Source: Chryseobacterium geocarposphaerae
GTDB taxonomy: Bacteria; Bacteroidota; Bacteroidia; Flavobacteriales; Weeksellaceae
DNA length: 64,000 nucleotides
NCBI RefSeq assembly: GCF_002797535.1
Contig: NZ_PGFD01000001.1
Span: 496,001-560,000 of the forward strand
Direction of reading: 5' to 3'
Below, one piece after another: positions 33,939 to 45,179 of the stretch. How positions within the stretch are numbered: the stretch's first letter is position 1; the number at the start of each line of letters is the position of its first letter. The translations under genes and the position numbers were made by a program. The notes beneath the pieces were generated by a model. It was not told the DNA's origin. It was given only the letters and a program-made list of their open reading frames with translations, and did not search any database.

Positions 33939-35555
33939 GTGAAAATTAATAAATCATTTTATATAGTTTCTTTTTTGGGATTTATCGGGCTGAATAACCT
34001 TTCAGCCCAGGTAAATCACTCTGAAAAGGCGACAACCCGATTTACCAACCCAATCATTTGGGCAGATGCCCCGGATTTATCAATCACCAGAAACGGCGAC
34101 GATTTTTACCTGATAAGCACTACAATGCATCTTATGCCAGGCGCTCCGGTAATGCATTCCAAAGATTTGGTCCATTGGGAAATGTCGAGCTATGTTTTTG
34201 ATACACTAAATGATAATTCAAAATACGATTTGATTGACGGAAGCGTTTACGGGCGCGGACAATGGGCATCGTCCATCCGTTATCACAAAGGAAAATATTA
34301 CGTTCTGTTCTCTCCGAATGACGAGCCTTTCAAATCCTATTTTTATGTTACCGACAATCCTGAAAAAGGCAATTGGAAGCTTATCACGAGAACCAGGCAT
34401 TTTCACGACGCGTCTTTACTTTTTGATGATGATGACAGAGTTTACGTTTTTACTTCCAACAAAGTTTTTGAGCTGAGCCCGGATTTTAAAACCATTATCG
34501 GGAATCAGGACGGAACGGAAGTTTTTCAAAAAGATGCTTCGGAAACTGGACTTTTGGAAGGTAATCAAATCATTAAGAAAGACGGAAAATATTATATGAT
34601 GATGATTTCCTGGCCGAGAGGCGGAAAACGTCGTCAGGAAGTTTACAGAGCTGATAAAGCTACCGGACCTTATGAGAAAAAAGTCATCCTTGAAGACAAT
34701 TTTCTTGGATTTTCATACGCCGGACAAGGTGCTTTAATCGATGATAAAAATGGTAATTGGTATTCGCTGATTTTCCAGGATAGAAATGGTGTAGGCCGTG
34801 TCCCGATTTTGCTTCCGGTAAAATGGGAAAACGACTGGCCGGTTTTGGGCGACAACGGAAAAGTGCCTCTGACAGGTGAAGTCCCGCTTTCGCCATTTAA
34901 ACCAAAAAATCATCTGGTGGAAAGCGACGAATTCTCCGACAAAAAAATGAAAATCCAGTGGCAATGGAATCATAATCCTGTCAACACAGCTTGGTCTTTA
35001 TCCGACAGAAAAGGCTTTTTAAGGTTAAAAACCAATAGAGTCGTTGCTAATCTGTACCTCGCTCCGAATACGTTGACCCAAAGAATGGAAGGCCCGAAAT
35101 CCAGCGGCGTAGTTGCTTTGGATGTAAAAGGGATGAAAGACGGTGATGTTGCTGGTTTCAGTGCGTTCAATGGTGATTCCGGGATTTTGTCTGTGGTAAT
35201 GGAAAATGGTAAAAAGTTTATTGTCTTTTCAACCAATGAAGTCAGTTTAGATAATAAAACCAAGGCGGTTACAGGTGTTAAAAAAGAAGAAAAAAAGAGA
35301 ATCCCATTAAACTCGGACAAAGTTTATTTTAAAATTGATGCCGATTTTAATCTCGGAAAAGATTTGGCAGACTTCTATTACAGCACCGACCAAAAGAACT
35401 GGACGGAAATGGCAAAAGATTACAAAATGATTTTCGATTACCGAAGATTTTTTATGGGCTCTAAGTTTGCGGTTTTCAATTATGCAACCAAAGATCTGGG
35501 AGGTTTTGTAGATGTTGATTTTTTCAGATATACAAATTCTTCAACCATAAAATAA
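33939..35555 (+). CDS. GH43 family glycoside hydrolase
   Basis: The 538-residue secreted enzyme has a GH43 beta-propeller (about 36-330) and a C-terminal beta-sandwich (about 345-535). It starts with GTG at 33939; the signal peptide KSFYIVSFLGFIGLNNLSAQ is complete from there and no ATG gives one. Catalytic residues align as D46 in ADAPDLS (PDLS, where PDPS is usual), D157 in HDASLLFDDDDRVYV, and E207 in LLEGNQI. It resembles xylan-linked GH43 exo-enzymes of Bacteroidota (beta-xylosidase or arabinofuranosidase); the exact linkage is not decidable here. It follows the first GH43 gene in the same direction after a repeat-bearing gap. Confidence 0.85.
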   Translation: MKINKSFYIVSFLGFIGLNNLSAQVNHSEKATTRFTNPIIWADAPDLSITRNGDDFYLISTTMHLMPGAPVMHSKDLVHWEMSSYVFDTLNDNSKYDLIDGSVYGRGQWASSIRYHKGKYYVLFSPNDEPFKSYFYVTDNPEKGNWKLITRTRHFHDASLLFDDDDRVYVFTSNKVFELSPDFKTIIGNQDGTEVFQKDASETGLLEGNQIIKKDGKYYMMMISWPRGGKRRQEVYRADKATGPYEKKVILEDNFLGFSYAGQGALIDDKNGNWYSLIFQDRNGVGRVPILLPVKWENDWPVLGDNGKVPLTGEVPLSPFKPKNHLVESDEFSDKKMKIQWQWNHNPVNTAWSLSDRKGFLRLKTNRVVANLYLAPNTLTQRMEGPKSSGVVALDVKGMKDGDVAGFSAFNGDSGILSVVMENGKKFIVFSTNEVSLDNKTKAVTGVKKEEKKRIPLNSDKVYFKIDADFNLGKDLADFYYSTDQKNWTEMAKDYKMIFDYRRFFMGSKFAVFNYATKDLGGFVDVDFFRYTNSSTIK

Positions 35556-35616
35556 GTTTTATAGAATAATCTATATAAAATAAGCTCTACAGGTAAATTT
35601 TTTTATCTAAATTAAT

Positions 35617-37568
<1,952 letters not shown>

Positions 37569-37612
37569 ATTTTTAAGACATTGGTAAAAAAATAATTCAA
37601 ATCTAAAATGAA

Positions 37613-40048
37613 ATGAGCTTTACAAAGATTAATATAAAAACTTCCATCATTACCGGCGTAATATTTTCCGGAATGCTGCATGTAAATGCACAGTCTTATC
37701 AGAAAACAGATTCGGGATTGAAATTTTCTGCTGATAATATAAATGTCGAAGTAAAATTTTATGGAGAAAATACGATTAGAATTATTAAATATCCTGCCGG
37801 AAAATCATTTGTTAAAAATAGTTTGTCGGTCATTAAGCAAGAGCAGAAAACCAGATTTTCAGTTTCAGAAAACAAAAATATAATTTCAGTAAAAACGAAT
37901 GATTTAAATATTTTTATTGATGCTAAAAATGGAACAATTACATACAAATCGCCTTCAGGAAAAGAATTTTTAAAGGAAAAAGAAAGTGATTTTAAGCCTT
38001 TTAATGATGCAGGAGATCAGACGTATTCGGTTACACAAGCTTTTCAACTGGAAAAAGACGAACCCATCTACGGTTTAGGAATTTTACAGAACGGGAAAAT
38101 GTCCCAGCGAAATACAGATGTAAAAATGATTCAGAATAACACCTGGGATTTTGTGCCGTTTTTTCAGTCTGTAAAAGGGTATGGCGTTTTTTGGGATAAT
38201 TATTCTCCGACACAATTTACTGATAAACCGGACAAAACATCATTCTCTTCGGAAGTTGGGGAAGGTGTCGATTATTATTTTATCTACGGAAAAAATGCTG
38301 ATGGCGTAGTCGCAGGAATGCGAAATTTGACGGGAAATGTCCCGATGATTCCTTTATGGACTTACGGTTACTGGCAGAGCAAAGAACGCTACAAAAGTCA
38401 GGATGAGCTTTTGGATGTCGTTAAAAAATACCGTGATCTGAAAGTTCCTTTAGACGGAATTATTCAGGATTGGCAATATTGGGGCAACAATTATCAATGG
38501 AATGCAATGGATTTCATCAGTCCCGATTTTCCCGATGCCAAAAAAATGATACAGAACATCCACGATATGAATGCGCATCTTTCCGTTTCTATCTGGTCGT
38601 CTTTCGGTCCGATGACGAACCCTTACCGTGAGATGGACAAAAAAGAGATGCTTTTCAATTTTAAAACCTGGCCGGAATCTGGCCTGGAAGTGTGGCCGCC
38701 TGATATGAATTACCCTTCAGGAGTCCGCGTTTACGATGCTTATAATCCCGAAGCTAGAAATATTTACTGGAAATATCTCAACAAAGGCGTTTTCAGTCTA
38801 GGCGTCGATACCTGGTGGATGGATTCTACGGAACCGGATCATCTTAGCCAAAAGCCGGAAGATTTAGATACCAAAACTTACCTTGGTTCTTTCCGAAAAG
38901 TGAGAAATGCGTATCCGTTGATGACAGTTGGCGGAGTTTATGACCATCAGCGTGAAACAACCAGTGACAAAAGGGTTTTTATTTTAACAAGGTCAGCTTT
39001 TGCGGGTCAACAGAGATATGCAGCCAATACTTGGTCGGGCGATGTCAACTCTTCGTGGGAATCTTTGCGCAATCAGGTTCCGGCAGGTTTAAATTTCAGT
39101 CTGACTGGAAATCCAAATTTCAATTCTGATATCGGCGGTTTCTTTGCCGGTGTTTATAAAAGAAATGGAGGAACCAAAAATCCAATGTTTCAGGAATTAT
39201 ACGTTCGCTGGCTGCAATATGGGACTTTTACACCAATGATGCGTTCGCACGGAACCGATGTTCCAAGGGAAATTTATCAGTTTGGTCAAAAAGGCGGTGT
39301 TGTTTACGATGTGATAGAGAAATTCATCAAGCTACGTTACAGTATGTTGCCGTATATTTATTCGACTTCGTGGGATGTTTCTAAAAATAATTCGAGTTTT
39401 CTGCGGGCACTTTCGATGGATTTTTCAACGGACAAAAGAACTTGGGACATTAACAACGAATATCTTTTCGGGAAATCATTCTTAGTGGCACCGATTCTTA
39501 ATCCCCAATACACGCCTGAAAAAATCGTAAAAACCGATGAAAATGAAGGCTGGAATAAAACCGATAATTCACTTTCCAATATAGATTTCACCCAAAATAA
39601 AACCGTGAAGGTTTATCTTCCGGCAGATTCAGATTGGTTTGATTTCTGGACGAATGAAAAACACAAAGGCGGTCAAGAACTTCAGAAAGAGGTTAATCTT
39701 CAAAGCATTCCGCTGTATGTGAGAGCAGGAAGTATCATTCCGTTTGGTCCTGATGTACAGTATGCTACTGAGAAAAAATGGGACAATCTCACGGTAAAAA
39801 TCTATCCGGGAACAGATGCAGATTTCGTCTTATATGAAGATGAATTTGATAATTATAATTACGAAAAAGGAAATTACTCTGAAATCCCTTTTCATTGGAA
39901 CGAAAAATCAAAAACCTTGACAATAGATTCCAGAAAAGGAAATTTTAAAGGAATGATTGATCAACGAAACTTTACCCTAATTCTTCCGAACGGTCAACAG
40001 CAATCGGTGAATTATTCTGGGAAAAGAATAAATGTCAGTTTTAAATAA
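37613..40048 (+). CDS. GH31 family enzyme, probably alpha-xylosidase
   Basis: The 811-residue secreted protein has an N-terminal galactose-mutarotase-like domain, a (beta/alpha)8 GH31 barrel (about 245-600) and the C-terminal DUF5110 region (KKWDNLTVKIYPGTDADFVLYEDEF). The nucleophile is D404 in TWWMDSTEPD and the acid/base D477 in NTWSGDVNSSW. The DGIIQDWQYWG segment near 281-291 is of the type seen in alpha-xylosidases of xylan and xyloglucan loci. Alpha-glucosidase or alpha-galactosidase activity is possible. The signal peptide ends near ...MLHVNAQ. It is 44 bp after the esterase gene, and the next gene begins 16 bp after its stop. Confidence 0.87.
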   Translation: MSFTKINIKTSIITGVIFSGMLHVNAQSYQKTDSGLKFSADNINVEVKFYGENTIRIIKYPAGKSFVKNSLSVIKQEQKTRFSVSENKNIISVKTNDLNIFIDAKNGTITYKSPSGKEFLKEKESDFKPFNDAGDQTYSVTQAFQLEKDEPIYGLGILQNGKMSQRNTDVKMIQNNTWDFVPFFQSVKGYGVFWDNYSPTQFTDKPDKTSFSSEVGEGVDYYFIYGKNADGVVAGMRNLTGNVPMIPLWTYGYWQSKERYKSQDELLDVVKKYRDLKVPLDGIIQDWQYWGNNYQWNAMDFISPDFPDAKKMIQNIHDMNAHLSVSIWSSFGPMTNPYREMDKKEMLFNFKTWPESGLEVWPPDMNYPSGVRVYDAYNPEARNIYWKYLNKGVFSLGVDTWWMDSTEPDHLSQKPEDLDTKTYLGSFRKVRNAYPLMTVGGVYDHQRETTSDKRVFILTRSAFAGQQRYAANTWSGDVNSSWESLRNQVPAGLNFSLTGNPNFNSDIGGFFAGVYKRNGGTKNPMFQELYVRWLQYGTFTPMMRSHGTDVPREIYQFGQKGGVVYDVIEKFIKLRYSMLPYIYSTSWDVSKNNSSFLRALSMDFSTDKRTWDINNEYLFGKSFLVAPILNPQYTPEKIVKTDENEGWNKTDNSLSNIDFTQNKTVKVYLPADSDWFDFWTNEKHKGGQELQKEVNLQSIPLYVRAGSIIPFGPDVQYATEKKWDNLTVKIYPGTDADFVLYEDEFDNYNYEKGNYSEIPFHWNEKSKTLTIDSRKGNFKGMIDQRNFTLILPNGQQQSVNYSGKRINVSFK

Positions 40049-40064
40049 TCTTAAAGTGCTGAAA

Positions 40065-41438
40065 ATGAAATTTTTAAATTTAATAACTATTTTAGGATTT
40101 TTCCAGCTTTCATTTGCCCAAAATCCCATCATTCAGACCAAATTCACGGCAGATCCAGCGCCGATGGTATATAAAGACACAGTTTTCCTTTATACAAGCC
40201 ACGATGAGGACGATGCTTTCGGATTTAAAATGAAAGACTGGCTGCTGTACACGTCTACAGATATGGTCAACTGGACCGATCACGGAATTGTAGCCTCCCT
40301 GAAAGATTTCAAATGGACCGATCCCGAAAACGGAGCGTGGGCGCCACAAGTCATCGAAAGGAACGGAAAATTTTACATGTATTGCCCAATGCCGGGACAA
40401 AGAGGAATCGGCGTTTTGGTGGCCGACAGTCCTTATGGCCCTTTCAAAGACCCTATCGGAAAGCCTTTGGTGAAAAATTCCAGCGATGATATTGACCCGA
40501 CCGTTTTTATTGATGATGACGGACAAGCCTATCTCTACTGGGGAAATCCGAATCTTTGGTATGTCAAGCTGAATGAAGATATGATTTCTGTCAATGGTTC
40601 TATCATAAAAGACCCTTCGATTGCTAAAGTGAAAGGTTCGCCGGACCCGTTCCATTATCAGGAAGGACCTTGGGTTTGGAAAAGAAATAATCATTATTAT
40701 CTGGCCTATGCATCAACCTGCTGTCCGGAAGGAATCGGCTACGCAATGGGAAAATCTGCAACCGGACCTTGGGAATATAAAGGAATGATTATGGACAGCG
40801 ACAAACGTTCCAACGGAAATCATCCCGGAGTTATTGATTATAAAGGAAAAACCTATGTTTTCGGATTCAATTATAATATCGGAAAACAGACGATGAGCAA
40901 ACATTACGAACGCCGTTCTGTCTGCGTTAGCGAAATGAAATACAATGCCGACGGAACCATCCAAAAGTTACCTTTTTGGAATCCCGAAGGCGTAAAAAGA
41001 ATAGCAACACTCAATCCATACAACAGAGTGGAAGCGGAAACCATCGCTTTCAGTGAAGGACTTAAAACCGAAAAAATGACCGAGTGGGAAAGAAATAATC
41101 CTTACGACACAGGCAAAAAAATCACCGACCGAATGGTCGTTTCATCCATCAACAACGGCGATTATCTGAAGGTTCAGGGTGTAGATTTTTCAAAAGGAAC
41201 TCAATCCATAGAAGTTTCTGTGGCTGCAATGTACGGCGGAACGATTGAAATCCGCACAGACACAATTGACGGACCAATTTTAGGAACTGTAAAAGTTACC
41301 GGAAAAGCGGAAGGCGATATTTTTAAAACTATCAAAGCTTCGGTAAAAAATATCAAAGGCGTTCACGATTTGTATTTTGTTTTTAAAGGTGACAGAGATC
41401 TTTTCTATTTCGATTGGTGGAAATTCAGTGCAGATTAA
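40065..41438 (+). CDS. GH43 enzyme with C-terminal CBM6-like domain (copy 1 of 3)
   Basis: The 457-residue protein starts at ATG 40065 with a clear signal peptide (MKFLNLITILGFFQLSFAQ). An upstream in-frame ATG at 40032 would overlap GH31 and weaken the signal. The GH43 domain (about 20-315) has D30 (TADPAPM), D144 (DIDPTVF) and E200 (YQEGPW). A beta-sandwich like CBM6 (about 325-457) begins NRVEAETIAFSEG and would bind xylan. The [17 protein letters not shown] start is like arabinoxylan arabinofuranohydrolases, so removal of arabinose branches is likely. Two paralogues follow at 43603 and 45180. Confidence 0.9.
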   Translation: MKFLNLITILGFFQLSFAQNPIIQTKFTADPAPMVYKDTVFLYTSHDEDDAFGFKMKDWLLYTSTDMVNWTDHGIVASLKDFKWTDPENGAWAPQVIERNGKFYMYCPMPGQRGIGVLVADSPYGPFKDPIGKPLVKNSSDDIDPTVFIDDDGQAYLYWGNPNLWYVKLNEDMISVNGSIIKDPSIAKVKGSPDPFHYQEGPWVWKRNNHYYLAYASTCCPEGIGYAMGKSATGPWEYKGMIMDSDKRSNGNHPGVIDYKGKTYVFGFNYNIGKQTMSKHYERRSVCVSEMKYNADGTIQKLPFWNPEGVKRIATLNPYNRVEAETIAFSEGLKTEKMTEWERNNPYDTGKKITDRMVVSSINNGDYLKVQGVDFSKGTQSIEVSVAAMYGGTIEIRTDTIDGPILGTVKVTGKAEGDIFKTIKASVKNIKGVHDLYFVFKGDRDLFYFDWWKFSAD

Positions 41439-41462
41439 GTTGGATTGAAGCTGAATTCAGGA

Positions 41463-41530
41463 ATATCAATAGGAATGGGCTTTAGCCCATTTAATAAAAT
41501 AGAATACGGTTGGCTTAGCCAAAATTTAAT
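41463..41530 (+). repeat. GGGCTTTAGCCC repeat, copy 2
   Basis: AATAGGAATGGGCTTTAGCCCATTTAATAAAATAG is followed by GGTTGGCTTAGCCAAAATTT, matching the paired arrangement at 33745-33810 with stem-preserving changes (CGGGC/GCCCG to TGGGC/GCCCA). Confidence 0.7.
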
Positions 41531-41576
41531 TTTTTTGTTATGAGTTACATTAATATTATTAGTTAAAATTTTAAAA

Positions 41577-43595
41577 ATGTTAAGATTTAAACTCTTTATT
41601 CTCAGTTTTTTCATTGCTGGATGCTATTTAAATGCACAGTCAACTGTTTGGTTAGACCAGTTGGATTTAAGCGTGGCAACACAGGGACACGGAAAACCGG
41701 GCATCAATACCTCAGTTGACGGAAAGCCTTTGACGATTGCCGGCGAAGTTTTCAAAAGAGGTTTCGGAACCCACGCAGAAAGTTCTTTATTGATTAAATT
41801 AAATGGAAAAGCTAAAAAATTCTCTGCTTCGGTAGGAATAGACGACGAAATCAAAGGGCAAAATCCCGCCGCAGAATTTGAAATTTACGGTGACAACAAA
41901 AAACTCTGGTCAAGCGGAATCATGCATTTGGGAGACAAAGCAAAGCCTGTTTCCGTTTCGCTGAAAGGAATTAAACAATTAGAATTAGTCGTAACAGACG
42001 GCGGAAACGGGCCTTATTATGACCACGCCGATTGGGCAGATGCTAAATTTGAAATTTCAGACGGTGCAAAACTGATAACATTTAACCCTATTTCATCAGT
42101 GCCTTATATTTTGACGCCAAAACCAAGTGACAAGCCTAAAATTAATTCAGCAGGCGTTTACGGTGTTCGTCCCGGCTCACCTTTTTTGTTCAGGGTTGCA
42201 GCAACGGGTGACAGGCCAATGACTTTTACGGCGAAAAATCTTCCCGAAGGCTTAAAGATAGATTCACAAACCGGAATTATCACCGGAAAAATAGATTCAA
42301 AAGGAACCTATGAAGTTCTTTTATCTGCTAAAAATGCAAAAGGTTCAGCCTCAAAAAAATTAAGAATAGAAAGCGGTGATAAAATAGCTTTGACACCCAC
42401 AATGGGCTGGAACAGCTGGAACTGTTTCGGGCACGAAGTTTCGGCTGACAAAGTAAAACGTGCAGCCGATGCTTTGGTAAAAACCGGTCTCGTAAACCAC
42501 GGCTGGAATTATATTAATATTGATGATTCCTGGCAATTTAACAGAGACGGAAAAGACCCTTCTTTCAAAGGGGAAATGCGCGATGAAAACGGTTATATTT
42601 TAACCAATTCAAAATTCCCTGATATGAAGGAATTAACTAATTATTTTCATTCAAAAGGTCTGAAAGCAGGAATTTATTCTTCTCCCGGACCCTGGACGTG
42701 TGGCGGTTGCGCAGGAAGCTACGGCTACGAAAAACAGGATGCCGAAAGCTACGCAAAATGGGGAATTGATTATCTGAAATATGACTGGTGCAGCTATGGT
42801 GGCGTGATTGACGGTTTGCCCGATAACGACCCAAACAAAGTTGCTTCACTCAATTTTCAAGGCGGAGGCGATTTGGATAAAGGCGTGAAACCATTCAAGT
42901 TAATGGGAGATTTATTAAAAAATCAGCCTCGTGATATTGTGTATAATCTTTGTCAGTACGGGATGGGCGATGTCTGGAAATGGGGAAATGATGCCGATGC
43001 ACAATCCTGGCGAACCACCAATGACATTACCGATACCTGGGCAAGTGTTAAAAATATTGCTTTAGCTCAGGACAAAGCTGCTCCCTACGCAAAACCGGGC
43101 AATTGGAACGACCCCGATATGTTGGTGGTAGGTGTTGTGGGCTGGGGAAATCCGCATCAGAGCCGGTTGAAACCGGATGAACAATATTTACACATCAGTC
43201 TATGGAGTATTTTTTCAGCGCCGTTACTGATTGGCTGTGACCTTGAGAAACTGGATGATTTTACTTTAAATCTTTTAACGAACGATGAAGTGATTGCTGT
43301 CAATCAGGATGTTTTGGGAAAACAGGGTGTTTGCCTGCAGACTATTGGTGATATGAAAATTTATGTTAAAGAACTGGAAGATGGTGGAAAAGCGGTTGCT
43401 TTTGCCAATTTCGGACGGGAAAAAATAAAGATGCCTTACAAAGATTTCAAACACCTCGGAATTTCCGGTCGTCAAACAGTGAGGGATCTTTGGAGACAAA
43501 AGGATATTGCAAACCTCAATACATCGAATCAGGCACTATCATTGGATATTCCGGCGCATGGTGTGGCTTATTATAAATTCATTTCATCAAAATAA
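41577..43595 (+). CDS. GH27 alpha-galactosidase with NPCBM and Ig-like domains
   Basis: The 672-residue protein has, in order, a signal peptide, an NPCBM-type carbohydrate-binding domain (about 22-165), a putative Ig-like domain (about 185-265, NLPEGLKIDSQTGIITGKI) and the GH27 barrel with its C-terminal sandwich. The GH27 part starts PTMGWNSWNCFGHEVSADK and has nucleophile D403 in YLKYDWCSYGG and acid/base D483 in RTTNDITDTW. GH27 enzymes act on alpha-galactose or beta-L-arabinopyranose; complex cereal xylans carry galactose caps. The signal end IAGC (C16) also fits a lipobox, so it may be a lipoprotein. It is 7 bp ahead of the next GH43. Confidence 0.9.
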   Translation: MLRFKLFILSFFIAGCYLNAQSTVWLDQLDLSVATQGHGKPGINTSVDGKPLTIAGEVFKRGFGTHAESSLLIKLNGKAKKFSASVGIDDEIKGQNPAAEFEIYGDNKKLWSSGIMHLGDKAKPVSVSLKGIKQLELVVTDGGNGPYYDHADWADAKFEISDGAKLITFNPISSVPYILTPKPSDKPKINSAGVYGVRPGSPFLFRVAATGDRPMTFTAKNLPEGLKIDSQTGIITGKIDSKGTYEVLLSAKNAKGSASKKLRIESGDKIALTPTMGWNSWNCFGHEVSADKVKRAADALVKTGLVNHGWNYINIDDSWQFNRDGKDPSFKGEMRDENGYILTNSKFPDMKELTNYFHSKGLKAGIYSSPGPWTCGGCAGSYGYEKQDAESYAKWGIDYLKYDWCSYGGVIDGLPDNDPNKVASLNFQGGGDLDKGVKPFKLMGDLLKNQPRDIVYNLCQYGMGDVWKWGNDADAQSWRTTNDITDTWASVKNIALAQDKAAPYAKPGNWNDPDMLVVGVVGWGNPHQSRLKPDEQYLHISLWSIFSAPLLIGCDLEKLDDFTLNLLTNDEVIAVNQDVLGKQGVCLQTIGDMKIYVKELEDGGKAVAFANFGREKIKMPYKDFKHLGISGRQTVRDLWRQKDIANLNTSNQALSLDIPAHGVAYYKFISSK

Positions 43596-43602
43596 TTTAA
43601 AT

Positions 43603-45009
43603 ATGATTCAATTTAAATCAAAATATATCGTATTATCATTTTTATTAGCAGAAATTTGTATTTCTGCTCAAAATCCGGTGATTCAGACGCATTTTACGCC
43701 AGATCCTGCGCCGATGATTTATAAAAATAAAATGTATGTCTACACCGGAGACGATATTCCCGGCTATGATTTTTATTATATGACGAAATGGAGGGTATAC
43801 TCATCAGACGATATGGTCAACTGGACCGACCACGGTTCTCCGCTTTCACTGGAATCTTTCAATTGGGCTCGTGACAGAGCCTGGGCGGCGCAATGTGTGG
43901 AACGTAATGGTAAATTTTATTGGTATATCTGCGTTCAGACCGTTGACAACAATATGGCGATTGGCGTGGCGGTTTCAGACAGTCCGACAGGTCCGTTTAA
44001 AGATGCACTCGGAAAACCATTAGTGACAACAGGAACATGGGACAATATCGACCCGACGGTTTTTATTGGTGATGACGGACAAGCCTATCTGTATTGGGGA
44101 AACAGTAAATTATTTTATGTGAAACTCAACAAAGATATGGTTTCCTATGAAGGAAAAATCACCGAAATTCCACAATCAGTGGAAGCTTTTGGCGGATTGA
44201 GACGTCCCGGAAGAAGTGATGAGGTTTTGCAGAAACAGGAACAGTTTAAAGATGTTTTTGTGGAAGGACCATGGTTCTACAAACGCAACAAACAATATTA
44301 TATGATGTATGCCGGAATGACCGACCGAACCGAATGTCTGTCATATTCCGTAAGCGATTCACCGACCGGACCGTGGAGATATCAGGGAAAAATAATGACC
44401 GGCCAGCCAACCAACAGTTTTACCAACCACGGCGGAATTATCGATTTTAAAGGGAAATCCTACCTGTTTTATCATACCGGATTATTACCAGGCGCAGGAA
44501 GCTACGGAAGGTCGACATCCATTGAAGAATTCAAATACAATCCGGATGGAAGCATTCCAAAAATTTCTATGACCAAAGAAGGCGTAAGTCCGGTCGGAAC
44601 TTTAAATCCTTATCAAAGAAACGAAGCGGAAACTATAGCATGGTCAGAGAAATGCAGTACTTCCGAAAACAAAAAAACAGGAGTTTATGTTTCCGATACC
44701 AGAGTGGGAGGTTACATCAAAGTCCGTTCGGTGAATTTTGAAAAAGGAGCTTCTGAATTTTCAGCTTCAATTGCGGCAGGTATTGATGGAGGAATTTTAG
44801 AAGTAAGATTGGATAAATTAGACGGAAATAAAATTGCTGAAATTGGAGTACCGAGAACCGGCGGTTGGGAAGAATTTAAAACCTTAACATCAAAAATTTC
44901 AGAATCGGTTTCTGGTATTCGCGATGTGTATTTTGTATTTAAAGGAAAAAACATTACAGCCGGAAGAGTGCTTTTCAATTTCGACCACTGGAGTTTTAAA
45001 AAGAAATAA
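43603..45009 (+). CDS. GH43 enzyme with C-terminal CBM6-like domain (copy 2 of 3)
   Basis: The 468-residue protein starts at ATG 43603 with signal peptide ...LLAEICISAQ. The longer frame from 43507 lies inside the GH27 gene and was rejected. Catalytic residues are D34 (TPDPAPM), D150 (NIDPTVF) and E221 (FVEGPWFYK). A CBM6-like sandwich starts at about residue 340 ([12 protein letters not shown]). Compared with the first copy it has a longer loop before the acid residue (QSVEAFGGLRRPGRSDEV...), so branch specificity may differ. Its tail includes a tandem-paralogue pattern with the next gene, 170 bp on. Confidence 0.9.
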   Translation: MIQFKSKYIVLSFLLAEICISAQNPVIQTHFTPDPAPMIYKNKMYVYTGDDIPGYDFYYMTKWRVYSSDDMVNWTDHGSPLSLESFNWARDRAWAAQCVERNGKFYWYICVQTVDNNMAIGVAVSDSPTGPFKDALGKPLVTTGTWDNIDPTVFIGDDGQAYLYWGNSKLFYVKLNKDMVSYEGKITEIPQSVEAFGGLRRPGRSDEVLQKQEQFKDVFVEGPWFYKRNKQYYMMYAGMTDRTECLSYSVSDSPTGPWRYQGKIMTGQPTNSFTNHGGIIDFKGKSYLFYHTGLLPGAGSYGRSTSIEEFKYNPDGSIPKISMTKEGVSPVGTLNPYQRNEAETIAWSEKCSTSENKKTGVYVSDTRVGGYIKVRSVNFEKGASEFSASIAAGIDGGILEVRLDKLDGNKIAEIGVPRTGGWEEFKTLTSKISESVSGIRDVYFVFKGKNITAGRVLFNFDHWSFKKK

Positions 45010-45179
45010 GATAAAAATTCCCTGCCTTTGGAGGGGTGGCGAAAATTCAAAGAATTTTTGACGGGGTGGTTTATTAGAATTACGTGATAAAAATAATACA
45101 GCTTCTACAAGCGTTAGCGGCTTTGTGAAACATAAAAAAAATAAAAGCTTTGTGTTCTTAGTGTTCAAAAAAAGTTAAA

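Noticed and set aside
43507..43602. N-terminal extension of the second GH43-CBM6 frame
   Set aside because: It lies within the GH27 gene, and a clear signal peptide begins at ATG 43603.
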